Assembly (NCBI RefSeq): GCF_963678635.1
Contig: NC_087070.1
Location: 22,495,419-22,559,418 of the forward strand
Reading direction: 5' to 3'
DNA: 64,000 nucleotides
DNA from: Symsagittifera roscoffensis
Lineage: Eukaryota; Xenacoelomorpha; Acoela; Convolutidae
Numbering within the stretch: position 1 is the stretch's first letter; every line of letters begins with the position of its first letter. Both the position numbers and the translations under genes were made by a program. Of this stretch, positions 21,395-33,336 are shown piece after piece. The notes under the pieces were generated by a model. That model saw only the letters and a program-made list of their open reading frames with translations. It was not told where the DNA came from and made no database searches.

Positions 21395-22201
21395 AATTAA
21401 ACTTATAGTTTTCCCAGCGGCACCTTGCATAGGAAACCATTTAGCCATTTTTGACTCAATTCCTCAAACTGCCAGCTAAAATGGATGATTGTTTTTTGTA
21501 TTTGAACCAATATCAAACTTATGTGCTGTTAAAATGCGAATGACAAAAATGGATTTGCTGGTATTTGTGAAATTTGGTGAAATTTTGATATCCTGAGTGT
21601 TGGCCGTGAATAACTTCTAAGCTATCAAAAACTTGAGTAGCATCAAGATATCTAGAAACAGTGAATTACTGAGCCAGCGATATGCATTAGCTTCAAACAG
21701 AAGTAACATAGTTTTTGTAACAAACAGATCCCTTGTGATCAAAATTCAGGTTCCGGTTTGATCAACCCCCACCTTTTTATTTAAGTCTAAGTATATCATT
21801 AATCACTTTTCATAATTGGTGTCGGCTCCTCTTACAAAGCTACACGTATGGCAGAGGCCTCGTCCTAGAAACGAGTTTCACAATCGAACTTCGCAGTCTC
21901 CGGTCTTAATCTAAATCACAACTCCGTTAACCTCGCAAAAGATAAAACGTTCAACATCAGCTGAAGCAAATTCTCAGATCACGTTAGGATATAACTAGTT
22001 TGCACGATGCAATGAACAAACCATTAAGTGGGCATTTCATCATCTGATTCTTCGAGAAATTTTTCTAAGCTATAGAAACCTTATAACAGCTAAAGAATTT
22101 TGTCAACGCAAAGAGTAAGATGGACGCGGGTTTTCCATTTTTGATTGAAAAGAGAGATGTATAACGATTCCAAAAAGAAACAAGATAGCCAGTTACTGTA
22201 C
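21395..22201. other. No gene seen
   Basis: AT-rich DNA before the Gypsy LTR. Nothing recognisable. Confidence 0.4.
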
Positions 22202-22430
22202 AATGTGAGGGGCTACATATTTAGATGTCAATCAATTTAGTTGCTATCCCATTATTACTTATCTCTGAGAGTTCTCATATTATAATTAAGTGTGATTTGG
22301 TACCTGCCTGTCAATCAGTCTAGATCTGTCTAGCTGTTATGTGTTGACCTCTAGTTCAGTGTCTTATTTATGCGAACTAGAAATCAGTTGAATTAACTCT
22401 TAAACAGGAACGTTTTGACTATCCCTTGTT
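22202..22430 (+). repeat. 5' LTR of Gypsy element B, 5'-truncated
   Basis: Matches the last ~230 bp of the LTRs at 25213-25635, 30064-30387 and 37245-37568, from AATGTGAGGGGCTACATATT to ...ACTATCCCTTGTTA. The first ~100 bp of the LTR are missing. Immediately after, TGGCGCAGCAAG (22432) begins like a tRNA primer-binding site (TGG...), so this is the 5' LTR. It ends TTA where the other LTR copies continue TTAACA, so either the true LTR end is TTA or three bases were lost here. Confidence 0.8.
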
Positions 22431-23554
22431 ATGGCGCAGCAAGCAGATGGTGGGGGAAAAACCCCCTTGGAATTGTGGCATTCTGGCCTCCGAATCAGGC
22501 GGAACCACAACTTTTATGGGAGCATTGGAAGCAAAAATTTCATTGGGCAATGGTGGCAAAACATGGATCACTCTCGTCGGAATTTTACTTTCCGTCAACA
22601 TTGACTGAGGCGCAGATTAATGACCTTGGAGAAATTGGTGGCAAACCAAGGGAAGAGGGTGAACGTACACTGATATCGAATCTGTACCTATGCCTCGGAC
22701 ACGAGGGACAGCGGGCCTTGCATAATCAGCATTCACACTTGAATATGGAAACAATACGATGTCCACGATTTTTAGATGCTTGTGTAGCTCTTTTCCAAAA
22801 AGAGCGGAACGAGACGTATGAGATGTACCAGATGTTGTCCAGGAAACAAAAGGAGGGAGAACGTTTGGAATCGTTCTATGCAGAACTCAGCGGAATGGCG
22901 GCGAGATGCAATTTGGGTACCCAAGAGCGGAAAATGGTGAGAGACATATTTATATTCAATATGAGGAACAGGGACGCACAGAACAAGCTGTGTCGGGAAA
23001 CTAAGACTCCGGAGGAAGCATTAAGAATCGCAATGTCGTATGAAAGAGGAGACAAGTATGCAAAGATTTACAAGGGCGTCGCATCCGGCTCCACGGGAAC
23101 GGCCTATCCATCGCCAGGTGGTTCTCTGCAGATCAAAACGGAACCAATCAACAATATTCGTGGATCCAGGGGACGAGGAATGCCAAGGCCAATACCCAAA
23201 TCTGGGGGGGGGGGAGGTCGAACACAAGAACGAATGCAGGAACGGAGATGTTGCGATCAACCGAACTTCACTCCAGAACACCGACAACGATGCCCAGCAA
23301 GAGCCGTCACATGCATTGTTTGCAAAAACGCCGGGCACTTTGAGAGGACTTGTCGGGGAAAACGACAGTCACGGGGGGGGGGGAGGAGGGTTGGACTAAT
23401 CCAAGGGGATGAGCCATTTGATGAAGAGGATACTCCCTCGGATGACGTGGGGTCACAAGTTGCGGCAAATTCAGTAGGCTTTGTTAAACGAGAACATCAC
23501 AGCTGGTCATCGAAAAGTTCAGACGACAACATGGTGATGGCAATTAGACGTTAG
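22431..23554 (+). pseudogene. Gag of Gypsy element B (matrix/capsid and zinc knuckle)
   Basis: ATG 22431 (MAQQADGGGKTPLELWHSG) is the natural start, directly on the LTR/primer-site border. The body of gag is open in another frame from about 22490, so there is an early frameshift. That body reads LLWEHWKQKFHWAMVAKHG, FLDACVALFQKERNETYEMY and KEGERLESFYAELSGMAARC, typical of Gypsy gag. A CX2CX4HX4C zinc knuckle (CIVCKNAGHFERTC) is near the end, with a second Cys/His group before it. Two G9 runs (about 23203 and 23372) are likely frameshift spots. The stop TAG is 12 bases before the protease frame. Confidence 0.8.
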
Positions 23555-23566
23555 AAAGAGACACTA

Positions 23567-23917
23567 TTGAAAAATGCCGGACCTAAGCTTAAAATATATA
23601 TTAATGGACACCCGATGAACATCAGGATCGACAGTGGATCGCCAATATCCATATCAACACTGGATGACTTGAGGAAAACAGTGGGACGAGCGGGAATCAA
23701 TTTGAAACAAGATGACACTGAAGCTGACGAGTTTGGGGACTACAGCAACAATCGGATCAAAATGCTAGGAAGAATGGAGCTTGAGTTGGCATGCAACGGC
23801 TGGAAGACGAAAGCAGAAGTTCGAGTTTTTGATGGGGAAACTCGGACTCCAGTTGACGCAAGCAGATCCAAGGGGGGCAGTGATGAACATCCAGGGGATG
23901 GAAGACAGTTCATTTGA
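23567..23917 (+). pseudogene. Aspartic protease of Gypsy element B
   Basis: Begins LKNAGPKLKIYINGHPMNIR (a TTG, read through from gag) and has the active-site motif IRIDSGSPISIS with Asp at residue 22 (DSG form). The flap and second half (MLGRMELELACNGWKTKAEV, RVFDG) follow. A frame change near 23850 leads to the RT frame. Confidence 0.75.
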
Positions 23918-23929
23918 GAAAGAGCACGT

Positions 23930-25212
23930 TGTAGAATCGGAGGATGAGCAGATGGACCAGTGGCAACTATACTTTAGTAAGCTATTCCCAAAACTTTTTA
24001 CTAGGATCGGAAAAATTAGAAAATTCGGAAGTTCAAGCAGAATTTTTTAAAAACTTTGTACCAGTGCAGCAGAAGGGACGGAGAGTGCCAGTAACGCTCC
24101 AAGAAAAAGTGGACAAGGAGATTGATAAGCTACTAACTCAGGGACATGTAGAAAAGTTGAAAGAATGTTCGGATCGATATTTTGTTTCTCCGATCGTCAT
24201 CACCGTAAAAAAAGACGGGTCCGTGAAATTAGCATTGGAATCTCGAGAACTTAATAAACAAGTTCATAAAAACAAATACGAAATGCCAAACATAGAAAAC
24301 TTGTAGATACAATAGGACAACTTATTTCCGAGAAAAAACAAGGGGAGGTGTATTTTGCCACGATGGATCTAACGTACGCTTATGGGCAACTACCACTTAA
24401 TGGGGAAACAAGCGTACATTGCAACTTTTCCTTGGTGGGCGGACGGTCGAAAGGAACATACCAATTTCGGACAGGATTTTACGGGTTAACGTCCATGCCG
24501 GCAGAGTTCCAACGGGTGATGGACTCAATTTTGAACGAACTCCCCAACCGAACGCTTTTTTTGATGATATTTTGCTAACAACCAAGGGAACTGAAGTGGA
24601 ACACATCTCGTTGGTTCAAAAAATTCTCAGAAAATTAAATCGCGAAAACATCTGGTTAAAATTACCAAAATGCGAGTTTGCGAAACGAGAATGTGAGTGG
24701 CTCGGTCATCGTATAACCGAAACGAGGGTAACGCCTCTTAAACGTAAGACATCACCGATTGACGCATTAACGGCTCCTAAAACAGTTACTCAATTAAAAT
24801 CATTTATGGGCTCAATTCACAGCCTGCATAAAAACTTACAGGCTGTAGCTGAAATGTCAGCTCCCTTAAGGCCACTTCTCAGCAAGAAGAATGAGTATAA
24901 CTGGACCGCGGAATGTGAAAATGCCTTTCAAAGCATTAAATTGGGGGTCGCAAACCGTGTTGAACTAAAACATTTCGATATTCATAAACCCATTAGAGTT
25001 ATTTGCGATGCAAGCCATAATGGCCTTGGAGCAGTTTTGGAGCAGTTGGGTACAGAAGGGTGGCGCCCAATCTCATTCGCATCGCGATTCTTAAACGCAG
25101 CCAAGAGAAAATACTCTACAAACGAGCTTGAAATGCTGGCAGTGGTATGGGGTCTGAATATTTCAGAAACTACATTTTAGGAAGATCTTTTACAGTTATC
25201 ACGGACCATAAC
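23930..25212 (+). pseudogene. Reverse transcriptase and RNase H of Gypsy element B, frameshifted and 3'-truncated
   Basis: RT starts with RRVPVTLQEKVDKEIDKLLT and FVSPIVITVKKDGSVKLALE. It has motif A ATMDLTYAYGQLPL (24360) and motif B FYGLTSMPAEFQRVMD, and motif C is FFDDIL (24560) in place of the usual F-L-D-D. A TAG at 24304 and a frame shift near 24540 break the frame. The connection CEWLGHRITETRVTPLK and RNase H motifs IRVICDASHNGLGAVLE and YSTNELEMLAVVWG are present. The frame breaks again near 25160, and RNase H stops at FTVITDHN, where an LTR begins at 25213. Hence the RNase H end and the junction to integrase are missing here. Confidence 0.85.
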
Positions 25213-25635
25213 TGTTGACGTGCTAGTGTGGCGGCAGGGTGAATGTTATTCATTACTATATTAAATTTTATTACTATGTGTTTAAATTTTACATCTGTAC
25301 GGAAATGAGAGGGGCTACATATTTAGATGTCAATCAATTTAGTTGCTATCCCATTATTACTTATCTCTGAGCCCCTGTGTTTAAATTTTACATCTGTACG
25401 GAAATGAGAGGGGCTACATATTTAGATGTCAATCAATTTAGTTGCTATCCCATTATTACTTATGTCTGAGAGTTCTCATATAATAATTAAGTGTGATTTG
25501 GTACCTGCCTGTCAATCAGTCTAGATCTGTCTAGCTGTTATGTGTTGACCTCTAGTTCAGTGTCTTATTTATGCGAACTAGAAATCAATTGAATTAACTC
25601 TTAAACAGGAACGTTTTGACTATCCCTTGTTAACA
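25213..25635 (+). repeat. Gypsy B LTR with internal tandem duplication
   Basis: Runs from TGTTGACGTGCTAGTG to ...TCCCTTGTTAACA. Compared with the 324-bp LTRs at 30064 and 37245, it has an extra ~93-bp tandem copy of the segment TGTTTAAATTTTACATCTG...TTATCTCTGA, making 423 bp. The upstream junction is inside the RNase H coding region. Confidence 0.8.
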
Positions 25636-25794
25636 AGGAGCACACAATATTCCAAGCAAAGAATTGAAAAAATGCCAAAGTTCTGCGTGGTAGCTCAAAA
25701 ACAACCAAAAGTTAAATTATCAAACCAATTTTTCTAAACGCCGAGAAAAAAAATTTGCATACCGCTTAAATCAACGAAAGCCAGGGGACATTCA
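25636..25794 (+). other. Copy of the LTR-flanking DNA
   Basis: AGGAGCACACAATATTCC and the following ~55 bases match the flank after the LTRs at 30388 and 37569. Bases 25693-25760 match 30745-30812, skipping 292 bp. The segment joins integrase-side sequence near 25762. It shows that the locus was rearranged after the element had inserted. Confidence 0.65.
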
Positions 25795-25863
25795 GTGTGT
25801 TCTTTATGTCGTCGTTCCCTTGGAAGAAGGTTAAATCAGCGTAAATTAAAGAATTTAAACAAA

Positions 25864-28059
25864 ATGGACGATAACTCGACTTGTTCTTTTCCGGTGATTG
25901 AAATTGATTCTCAAACTAACTCTCCGATTACTAACTCTCCGATTAGATTAGATTCTCAAATCAACTCTCCGCTTAGAATAGATGAAACCCTCATGCGTAG
26001 CGATGAAATTACTGTTATTAACCCAGAAATTGTTGCTATTACGAAAAATACACGAGATTCAAAGATTAACGCAGTACTTTCTATCCCTTCGAAGTTTCCG
26101 GGCGAGCTTTTTCCTACTTTTTACCCTACTCAGCAAATTATGTCTATCATTCCGCGTGATTGCAAAGTTATTAAGAAATTCCAGGCGTTACCAGAACTAT
26201 TTAATTTGGAATTTGTTGCCTCCAACATACCAGCGGATGTGAATTTGTTACGAGTCAAGGAAGCATTGGAGAAAAAGATTAATTTAAAGGACGAGCTGCT
26301 GAAGATCGGAAAGTACTGGGCTCAATACGCAAACGACTTGTCACTACGAGATGCTTGTGTTTGGTTAGATGGACGGCTGGTCATTACCTTGCCACTGCAA
26401 GTCCCAATTGAATCCCGAATACATTATTACCATCATGGTAAAAAGAAAATGTTTGAAGCAGCGCGTGATGTTTGGTACCCCTACATCTATCGGATTTTGG
26501 CAGCGAAGGCCACGTACTGTCAGCAGTGCATGGACACGGGTAAGAACCTAAAATCGTTGTTACCCAAGGGAGACGTGAGTAAGGTCCCTGAACCAAGGGA
26601 ACCAAATGAATGTATACAGTTAGATTTCTGGGGGCCAAAAAGTTATTTAATTGAAAGTAAGAAATATGTCATAGTTGCTACGGACCGTTTTTTGAGGTGA
26701 CCATCAGCGATGGTTACTACCACCAATACTTCAGACAAAGTTTTAAAATTTCACGATAAATACATAACTCAACATGGAGTACCTCGGAAAATCCACGTCG
26801 ATCAGGGATCATGTTTTACATCTAATAAATTTAAAAGCTTCTGCAACAGAGAAGGCATCGAGTTAGTGTACTCACCAGTGAATGATCATCGGGGTACGGG
26901 TTTAGTGGAAAGAACGATAGGGAGCTTGAAGAATTTTGTCCTCACTTATGCATCTGAAAAAGAGCATAAGTCTCTAGAATCTGTGGTCGATAAAGCGCTT
27001 GGCGCGTTACGGTTTTCCAAAAATGCAACGACTAAACTAACACCCTTTGAAGCTCACCACGGCCGTGAGGCAAACACCGTGTTACGCAATCTTACGAAAA
27101 AAACCTAGTCTGAAAATCTGAATTGGAAGAACGTCTTAAAACAAAAATGTTTGTGTTTAGACGAAAATGACCCTGAAATGAGCACAATCGCATTTCCACA
27201 GCACTCAAACTGGGAGGAACCGTCGGACTTGACATATTCTCCGGCACTAAGAAAGGCACCGCTCATTCTGGATAGCGACCAGCAGATGGAAACTTGCCGA
27301 GGGAAGGTATCAGGGGTTGACCCGAAAATCCAAGGGAGTGGAGACGCAAGCCCTAAAATCCAAGGGAGTGGAGACGGAGGCAATCTCTATCAGCGTACCA
27401 CCAGCAGGATCTTAAATCGGTATAAACTCTTAAAATCTAATGTAATCTCCGAGTCTAAACATACCATCAAGCTGAAAAACGGATCTGTTATTAGGAAAAG
27501 TGCAGTGGCATTGAAGCCAAAGAACACCCTCCACAAGAAACGGAATCCGGCCACGCTCAAGGAAATGCTATTGAGTGCGAAGAAGGGGGCAATCGAGAGC
27601 CCGAAATCAAAGCGGCCAAAAGCCAAACAGCAAGTACCTGTAGCCACATTTCAGTCGGACAGTTCAGATAGTGAGGATTACCGGCCACTCAATATTATAC
27701 CAGCACGTCTACCAGTTGAAGTGTTAGCGAGACACGAGGCAATTGCAGCGGGACAAGGCCCAAGTAGTAGTACAGTAGTATTAGAACACGGAGCGGGAAC
27801 AAGAGAGAAGCCTAAAACGACGAAACAAGCGAAACAAGCGAAACAAGGGAAGGAAAGTCAGGACCGACCGGCGCTAGTTGCGAGAGAATGCCTTACAAAC
27901 AATAGTCAAGAGGAAGAATCAGGCAGTCGAAGTGAAAGCTCGGGAACAAGAAAAAGTACCAGAAGAAGGAAGCCAGTGGATAAAATAGGAGGAGTCATTA
28001 AAGACAAAATCCAAGGGGCGGAAAAGAAAGTAAAATATCCAGGGGAAGGAAACAAGTAA
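25864..28059 (+). pseudogene. Integrase and C-terminal tail of Gypsy element B, copy I
   Basis: One reading frame (frame of 25795; ATG 25864) is interrupted by TGA at 26698-26700 and TAG at 27106-27108. Residues cover a Ser/Asn-rich linker, the zinc domain (RIHYYHHGKKKMFEAARDVW, then YCQQC), the core with Asp in ECIQLDFWGP, ATDRF then stop then PSAM (where W is the family residue, so TGG became TGA), the second Asp in HVDQGSCFTS and the catalytic Glu in HRGTGLVERTIGSLKN. After the TAG comes a ~310-residue basic tail with two KIQGSGD repeats and a final KVKYPGEGNK. Domain order and all three D,D,E residues are present. Confidence 0.85.
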
Positions 28060-28147
28060 GCCTTAAACAAGAGGAAACGAGAGTCTTGATAGACAATATC
28101 CAAGGGGCGGAAAAGAAAGGAAAATATCCAGGGGAAGGAAACAAGTA
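28004..28147 (+). repeat. 88-bp tandem duplication at the pol stop
   Basis: ACAAAATCCAAGGGGCGGAA...GGAAACAAGTAA occurs at 28004-28059 and again at 28092-28147 with small changes. The same pair is present after copies II and III. The second copy lies after the stop codon. Confidence 0.8.
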
Positions 28148-28225
28148 AACCTTAAAACTTAAACTCATTCAAAACTCGTTACCCAGGGAGAGGGATGGCC
28201 ATAAGCCTAAAACTCAAAGTTTTGT

Positions 28226-28380
28226 TGTTGATGTACTAGTGTGGCGGCAGGTTGAATGTTATTAATTACTATATTAAATTTAATTACTATGTATTTAAAT
28301 TTTACATCTGTACGGAAATGTGAGGGGCTACATATTTAGATGTCAATCAATTTAGTTGCTATCCCATTATTACTCATCTC
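28226..28380 (+). repeat. Gypsy B LTR, 3'-truncated
   Basis: Starts TGTTGATGTACTAGTG and follows the LTR to CCCATTATTACTCATCTC, then breaks into integrase sequence of copy II. About half of the LTR is missing. Confidence 0.8.
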
Positions 28381-28403
28381 ATTATTACTCATCCCATTAT
28401 TAC

Positions 28404-29897
28404 AAGGGAGACGTGGGTAAGGTCCCTGAACCAAGGGAACCAAATGAATGTATACAGTTAGATTTCTGGGGGCCAAAAAGTTATTTAATTGAAAGTAAGA
28501 AATATGTCATAGTTGCTACGGACCGTTTTTTGAGGTGACCATCAGCGATGGTTACTACCACCAATACTTCAGACAAAGTTTTAAAATTTCACGATAAATA
28601 CATAACTCAACATGGAGTACCTCGGAAAATCCACGTCGATCAGGGATCATGTTTTACATCTAATAAATTTAAAAGCTTCTGCAACAGAGAAGGCATCGAG
28701 TTAGTGTACTCACCAGTGAATGATCATCGGGGTACGGGTTTAGTGGAAAGAACGATAGGGAGCTTGAAGAATTTTGTCCTCACTTATGCATCTGAAAAAG
28801 AGCATAAGTCTCTAGAATCTGTGGTCGATAAAGCGCTTGGCGCGTTACGGTTTTCCAAAAATGCAACGACTAAACTAACACCCTTTGAAGCTCACCACGG
28901 CCGTGAGGCAAACACCGTGTTACGCAATCTTACGAAAAAAACCTAGTCTGAAAATCTGAATTGGAAGAACGTCTTAAAACAAAAATGTTTGTGTTTAGAC
29001 GAAAATGACCCTGAAATGAGCACAATCGCATTTCCACAGCACTCAAACTGGGAGGAACCGTCGGACTTGACATATTCTCCGGCACTAAGAAAGGCACCGC
29101 TCATTCTGGATAGCGACCAGCAGATGGAAACTTGCCGAGGGAAGGTATCAGGGGTTGACCCGAAAATCCAAGGGAGTGGAGACGCAAGCCCTAAAATCCA
29201 AGGGAGTGGAGACGGAGGCAATCTCTATCAGCGTACCACCAGCAGGATCTTAAATCGGTATAAACTCTTAAAATCTAATGTAATCTCCGAGTCTAAACAT
29301 ACCATCAAGCTGAAAAACGGATCTGTTATTAGGAAAAGTGCAGTGGCATTGAAGCCAAAGAACACCCTCCCCAAGAAACGGAATCCGGCCACGCTCAAGG
29401 AAATGCTATTGAGTGCGAAGAAGGGGGCAATCGAGAGCCCGAAATCAAAGCGGCCAAAAGCCAAACAGCAAGTACCTGTAGCCACATTTCAGTCGGACAG
29501 TTCAGATAGTGAGGATTACCGGCCACTCAATATTATACCAGCACGTCTACCAGTTGAAGTGTTAGCGAGACACGAGGCAATTGCAGCGGGACAAGGCCCA
29601 AGTAGTAGTACAGTAGTATTAGAACACGGAGCGGGAACAAGAGAGAAGCCTAAAACGACGAAACAAGCGAAACAAGCGAAACAAGGGAAGGAAAGTCAGG
29701 ACCGACCGGCGCTAGTTGCGAGAGAATGCCTTACAAACAGTAGTCAAGAGGAGGAATCAGGCAGTCGAAGTGAAAGCTCGGGAACAAGAAAAAGTACCAG
29801 AAGAAGGAAGCCAGTGGATAAAATAGGAGGAGTCATTATAGACAAAATCCAAGGAGCGGAAAAGAAAGTAAAATATCCAGGGGAAGGAAACAAGTAA
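28404..29897 (+). pseudogene. Integrase (partial) and tail of Gypsy element B, copy II
   Basis: Starts inside the zinc-to-core linker (GDVGKVPEPREPNECIQLD) and is otherwise near-identical to copy I. It keeps the same TGA (28536-28538) and TAG (28944-28946). Replacements against copy I include His to Pro (NTLPKKRN), Asn to Ser (LTNSSQ) and Lys to Ile (GVIIDKIQ). Those three changes are shared with copy III, so copies II and III are closest relatives. The zinc-binding region is absent. Confidence 0.85.
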
Positions 29898-30063
29898 ACC
29901 TTAAACAAGAGGAAACGAGAGTCTTGATAGACAATATCCAAGGGGCGGAAAAGAAAGGAAAATATCCAGGGGAAGGAAACAAGTAAACCTTAAAACTTAA
30001 ACTCATTCAAAACTCGTTACCCAGGGAGAGGGATGGCCATAAGCCTAAAACTCAAAGTTTTGT

Positions 30064-30387
30064 TGTTGATGTGCTAGTGTGGCGGCAGGTTGAATGTTAT
30101 TAATTACTATATTAAATTTAATTACTATGTATTTAAATTTTACATCTGTACGGAAATGTGAGGGGCTACATATTTAGATGTCAATCAATTTAGTTGCTAT
30201 CCCATTATTACTCATCTCTGAGAGTTCTCATATTATAATTAAGTGTGATTTGGTACCTGCCTGTCAATCAGTCTAGATCTGTCTAGCTGTTATGTGTTGA
30301 CCTCTAATTCAGTGTCTTATTTATGCGAACTAGAAATCAGTTGAATTAACTCTTAAACAGGAACGTTTTGACTATCCCTTGTTAACA
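30064..30387 (+). repeat. Gypsy B LTR, full length (324 bp)
   Basis: TGTTGATGTGCTAGTG to CCCTTGTTAACA. It lies at the 3' side of integrase copy II, followed by AGGAGCACACAATATTCC. Identical in length to 37245-37568. Confidence 0.85.
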
Positions 30388-33336
30388 AGGAGCACACAAT
30401 ATTCCGACCAAAGAATTGAAAAATGCCAAAGTTCTGCGTGGTACCACTTTTTTGTGGGGTGTGATAAAAAAAATTTGAACAAAACAAAGTTTTAGGCATG
30501 TTCTACAGTAGTAGTTTTAAGCTAAGTAGAAAACAGACAAAAAAAAAGAAAACAAAGTTGTAAAAAAGTTGGAAAAAGCTTCCATATTTTTGCTAAATTG
30601 TATGCAAAAAAAACCTTGAAATTTTGGACATTTTGATTTCCAAAATGACGCTAAAAACTACTCAAAAAACGAACTGTACACGAGTTTTTACTGCTTAAAC
30701 TAAGCCTAATTAGGCTATTATAAGCTTGTACGCTCATCTCTGTAGCTCGAAAACAAGCAAAAGTTAAATTATCAAACCAATTTTTCTAAACGCCGAGAAA
30801 AAAAATTTCGAAATTTATCTGGTATCGTCCAAATTACTAATGAAAGGGCTTTATATGTTAAGTATTTCGACCTCTTTTAATGATTCAAAGGCCGGAACAA
30901 AAACGAAAGTTTTCCGTCGGTACTTTTAGTTGCATCAAATGATCTACGACAAGAATTTAAAAAGATTCTTCGTTGTTGTGCTCATACCTGTAATTTAATA
31001 CGGAAAAAATGGTAAAATCTGGAAAAACCCGCACGGCGGAAAATTGAATAAGTCGCACATGTTATCAGCATAAGTAAGCCAAGATAAAATGTTTTATCTT
31101 TTGTTGAAAGTCTAAGTTTGAAAGTTTCCGGTTTTGGTTTCTTCTTCATTGGCAAAAAACAGCTTGTTAACATTTTTTAAAAAAGTTGTAGGTTCTTTCA
31201 TGAAGCTCATTCCAAGAAGGAATCGCTATTTGATGAAGCTTAACACATTCAGAACCCCATCCAGCAAAGAAAAGGTATTAAATCTGGGCAAAAAAAAATT
31301 ACTGAATTGAACTCTAAAGGTGTTGCATGAGGTAGAGAGTGCAAAACAAAAATCAAACCTTAGAGTCGAGAGTTTTGATCATTTTTGAGCTAATCCAAGA
31401 GATTCAAAGATGAGTTGAACCTTTGCTAAAATAATTAAACTTCAGCTTAAAAATAAACTTTTTAAATGGATATATAACAACAAGAACAAAAGTTTGAGCT
31501 GGAAAAAATTGTTGAATAAGAAAAATGTTTCATTGAATTAGAGGAAACACTTGAAGAAAACCAGAGAAAGATAAATGACTTGTGGCCACACAGATAAACA
31601 ATAATTTTGGTAGGTTTTTTGCCTCTCGTGCGTCAAAACTAAGAAAGCTGTTTAATTTTTTTTCGTGATAGGAAGATTTAAACCATGTTTTCGCTCAATC
31701 GAGGTGTTACCAAGATTCCGCCAAACATAAAGGAATTATGGTCAAGGAAAGTCGTGAGACAAAGATAGATTTGTTCAATTTCCACCGATTTTGATGAGCA
31801 GCTCTGGAAAAAAGCCGCAACAAACGAGCAGTTGCGATCATTGCTCAATAGACTCAGCGTAGCGGAACCAAGTAAGCAGAAGACTGTGACAAAGATCTGC
31901 ATTTCTAACACTAAAGTGATCAAAACGTCTTACTTTGCTGTGAGCATTATGGATGTTCTCTTTTTAACTGGGGAAAAAACGCCGGCTCAGCGTGCTAAAG
32001 TTGTGAAAAAAAAGAAAGTAGATTTTGCAGACTAGTTATATTTTCCGCCAAAGACAAAAAAAAACAAATTACAGCTGAATATCTTTTTATAAAAATTTGA
32101 TCCAAGCAGCAGAATGAGTGTAGCCGCTTCGTTTTCCTGAAATAAAACGGTATATCCAGTTCATACATTTTCAACGCATCTGAGAACAAGTCACGGTAAT
32201 CTGGCAATGCCATCGTCAGTTCCCTAACGGAGATCAGTCAACCCGCAATATCAAAAACGCTGACACTGCCAGATCAAGTTTTTAAAACTCAACCCTCAAA
32301 TTGAAGTCAAAACTAACTACTGTTTTTCAGTCTCTATAGGTGTTCGGATTTGAAATGTCGTAGAGTACTCCATACAATGTGAAAAAACTTCACGTTTTCA
32401 TGAGTTGCAGAAAAGTTATTTTGCTTGACTGTCAATTAAGAAAGTCTGAACATGTACGGTTTTAACACCACTGCAAAGGTTAACAAAAAAGACTGGCAGT
32501 GAAAATCTCATCTGTTTTGAGAACTCTAAGTATCAAATAAACCGCTCCTTTGAAGTCTAGCCTGAAAAGAGGCGCTGGCGCTAGAGCCATTGCTTAGTCG
32601 TAGGAAGGTTTTTGTTCATTTGAGGCTGATCCTCTAGCTGGGACTGAAGCGAGTCGGTTAACATATTTGTTAACACGAAAACATTTTCACCGATATTTTA
32701 CCAAACCCCGGTAAGCGTTGTGAAAAGTCCGTTGACTTCCACAAAACACATAGAAAAAACTGAAAGGTCAATAAATTGCAGTAACTTACAGAGATATTGT
32801 TATCGTCGCCAGTTTTGTTTTTCAAAAATATTTACCAAAATTTTTAAAATGAAATCTATTCAGACTATCACCGTTGATATCACCGAACTGAGAAAGGACC
32901 GTAACAGTTTCGAGAATGCTCTTTTTTTAAAATTAACATACGTTGATACCAAGGGCATCTTTAGAAAGCTTTGAAGTTTGGTCAATCAAATAATTGAGTG
33001 CTCTGGTCATTGAATCCCTAGAAACTACGGTTACAGCACAGGCGAGGGCTCTTTCACACTCCTCTCACTTTTCAATCTTAATTTTGAAAAACTATTTTAG
33101 CGTTCTCATAACTCATGGAAAAACAAGAAATCATAAAATCACGCATTTAGTCATAAAACACCTAAAACAGTGTAAGAACTAGGGTTAAAGCTCAATAATC
33201 TGATGTTTGTGTTGATTATATTTGACTTCTCTTGTAAATGTAAGCCCGTGCATTAGATACTTGATCACTCTTCAAGTTTTGACGTATGTGAAAACGGCAA
33301 CCAAAAGTGGAAAACAAAAAGAAAATAAAACACTAG
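30388..33336. other. Flank of the Gypsy element; no firm gene
   Basis: AT-rich sequence, duplicated at 37569-40518. On the plus strand 31496-31611 reads as a coiled-coil-like string with one stop (QQEQKFELEKIVE, then EKCFIELEETLEENQRK), and 31789-32035 reads DEQLWKKAATNEQLRSLLNR ... KVVKKKKVDFAD with a stop. These may be remnants of one broken gene; I do not recognise it. On the minus strand 32100-32223 has an acceptor followed by ELTMALPDYRDLF, considered as an alternative lectin exon. Nothing else is seen. Confidence 0.35.

Larger units (their letters stand above)
26566..28403 (+). repeat. 1838-bp tandem duplication unit, first copy
   Basis: Sequence from AGGGAGACGTGAGTAAGGTC to the truncated LTR recurs from 28404 with an offset of 1838 bp (for example 27151 and 28989). 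It covers integrase, tail and the first ~155 bp of the LTR. The junction at 28381-28403 holds short repeats of CATTATTACTCATC. Confidence 0.85.

Noticed and set aside
32100-32223. Alternative second lectin exon (ELTMALPDYRDLF, acceptor CCGTTAG), also at 39280-39405
   Set aside because: The phase fits exon 1, but the sequence lacks the Trp/Gly CTLD core, has no good donor, and no following exon is found before the Gypsy element. The exon at 17007-17218 fits much better.
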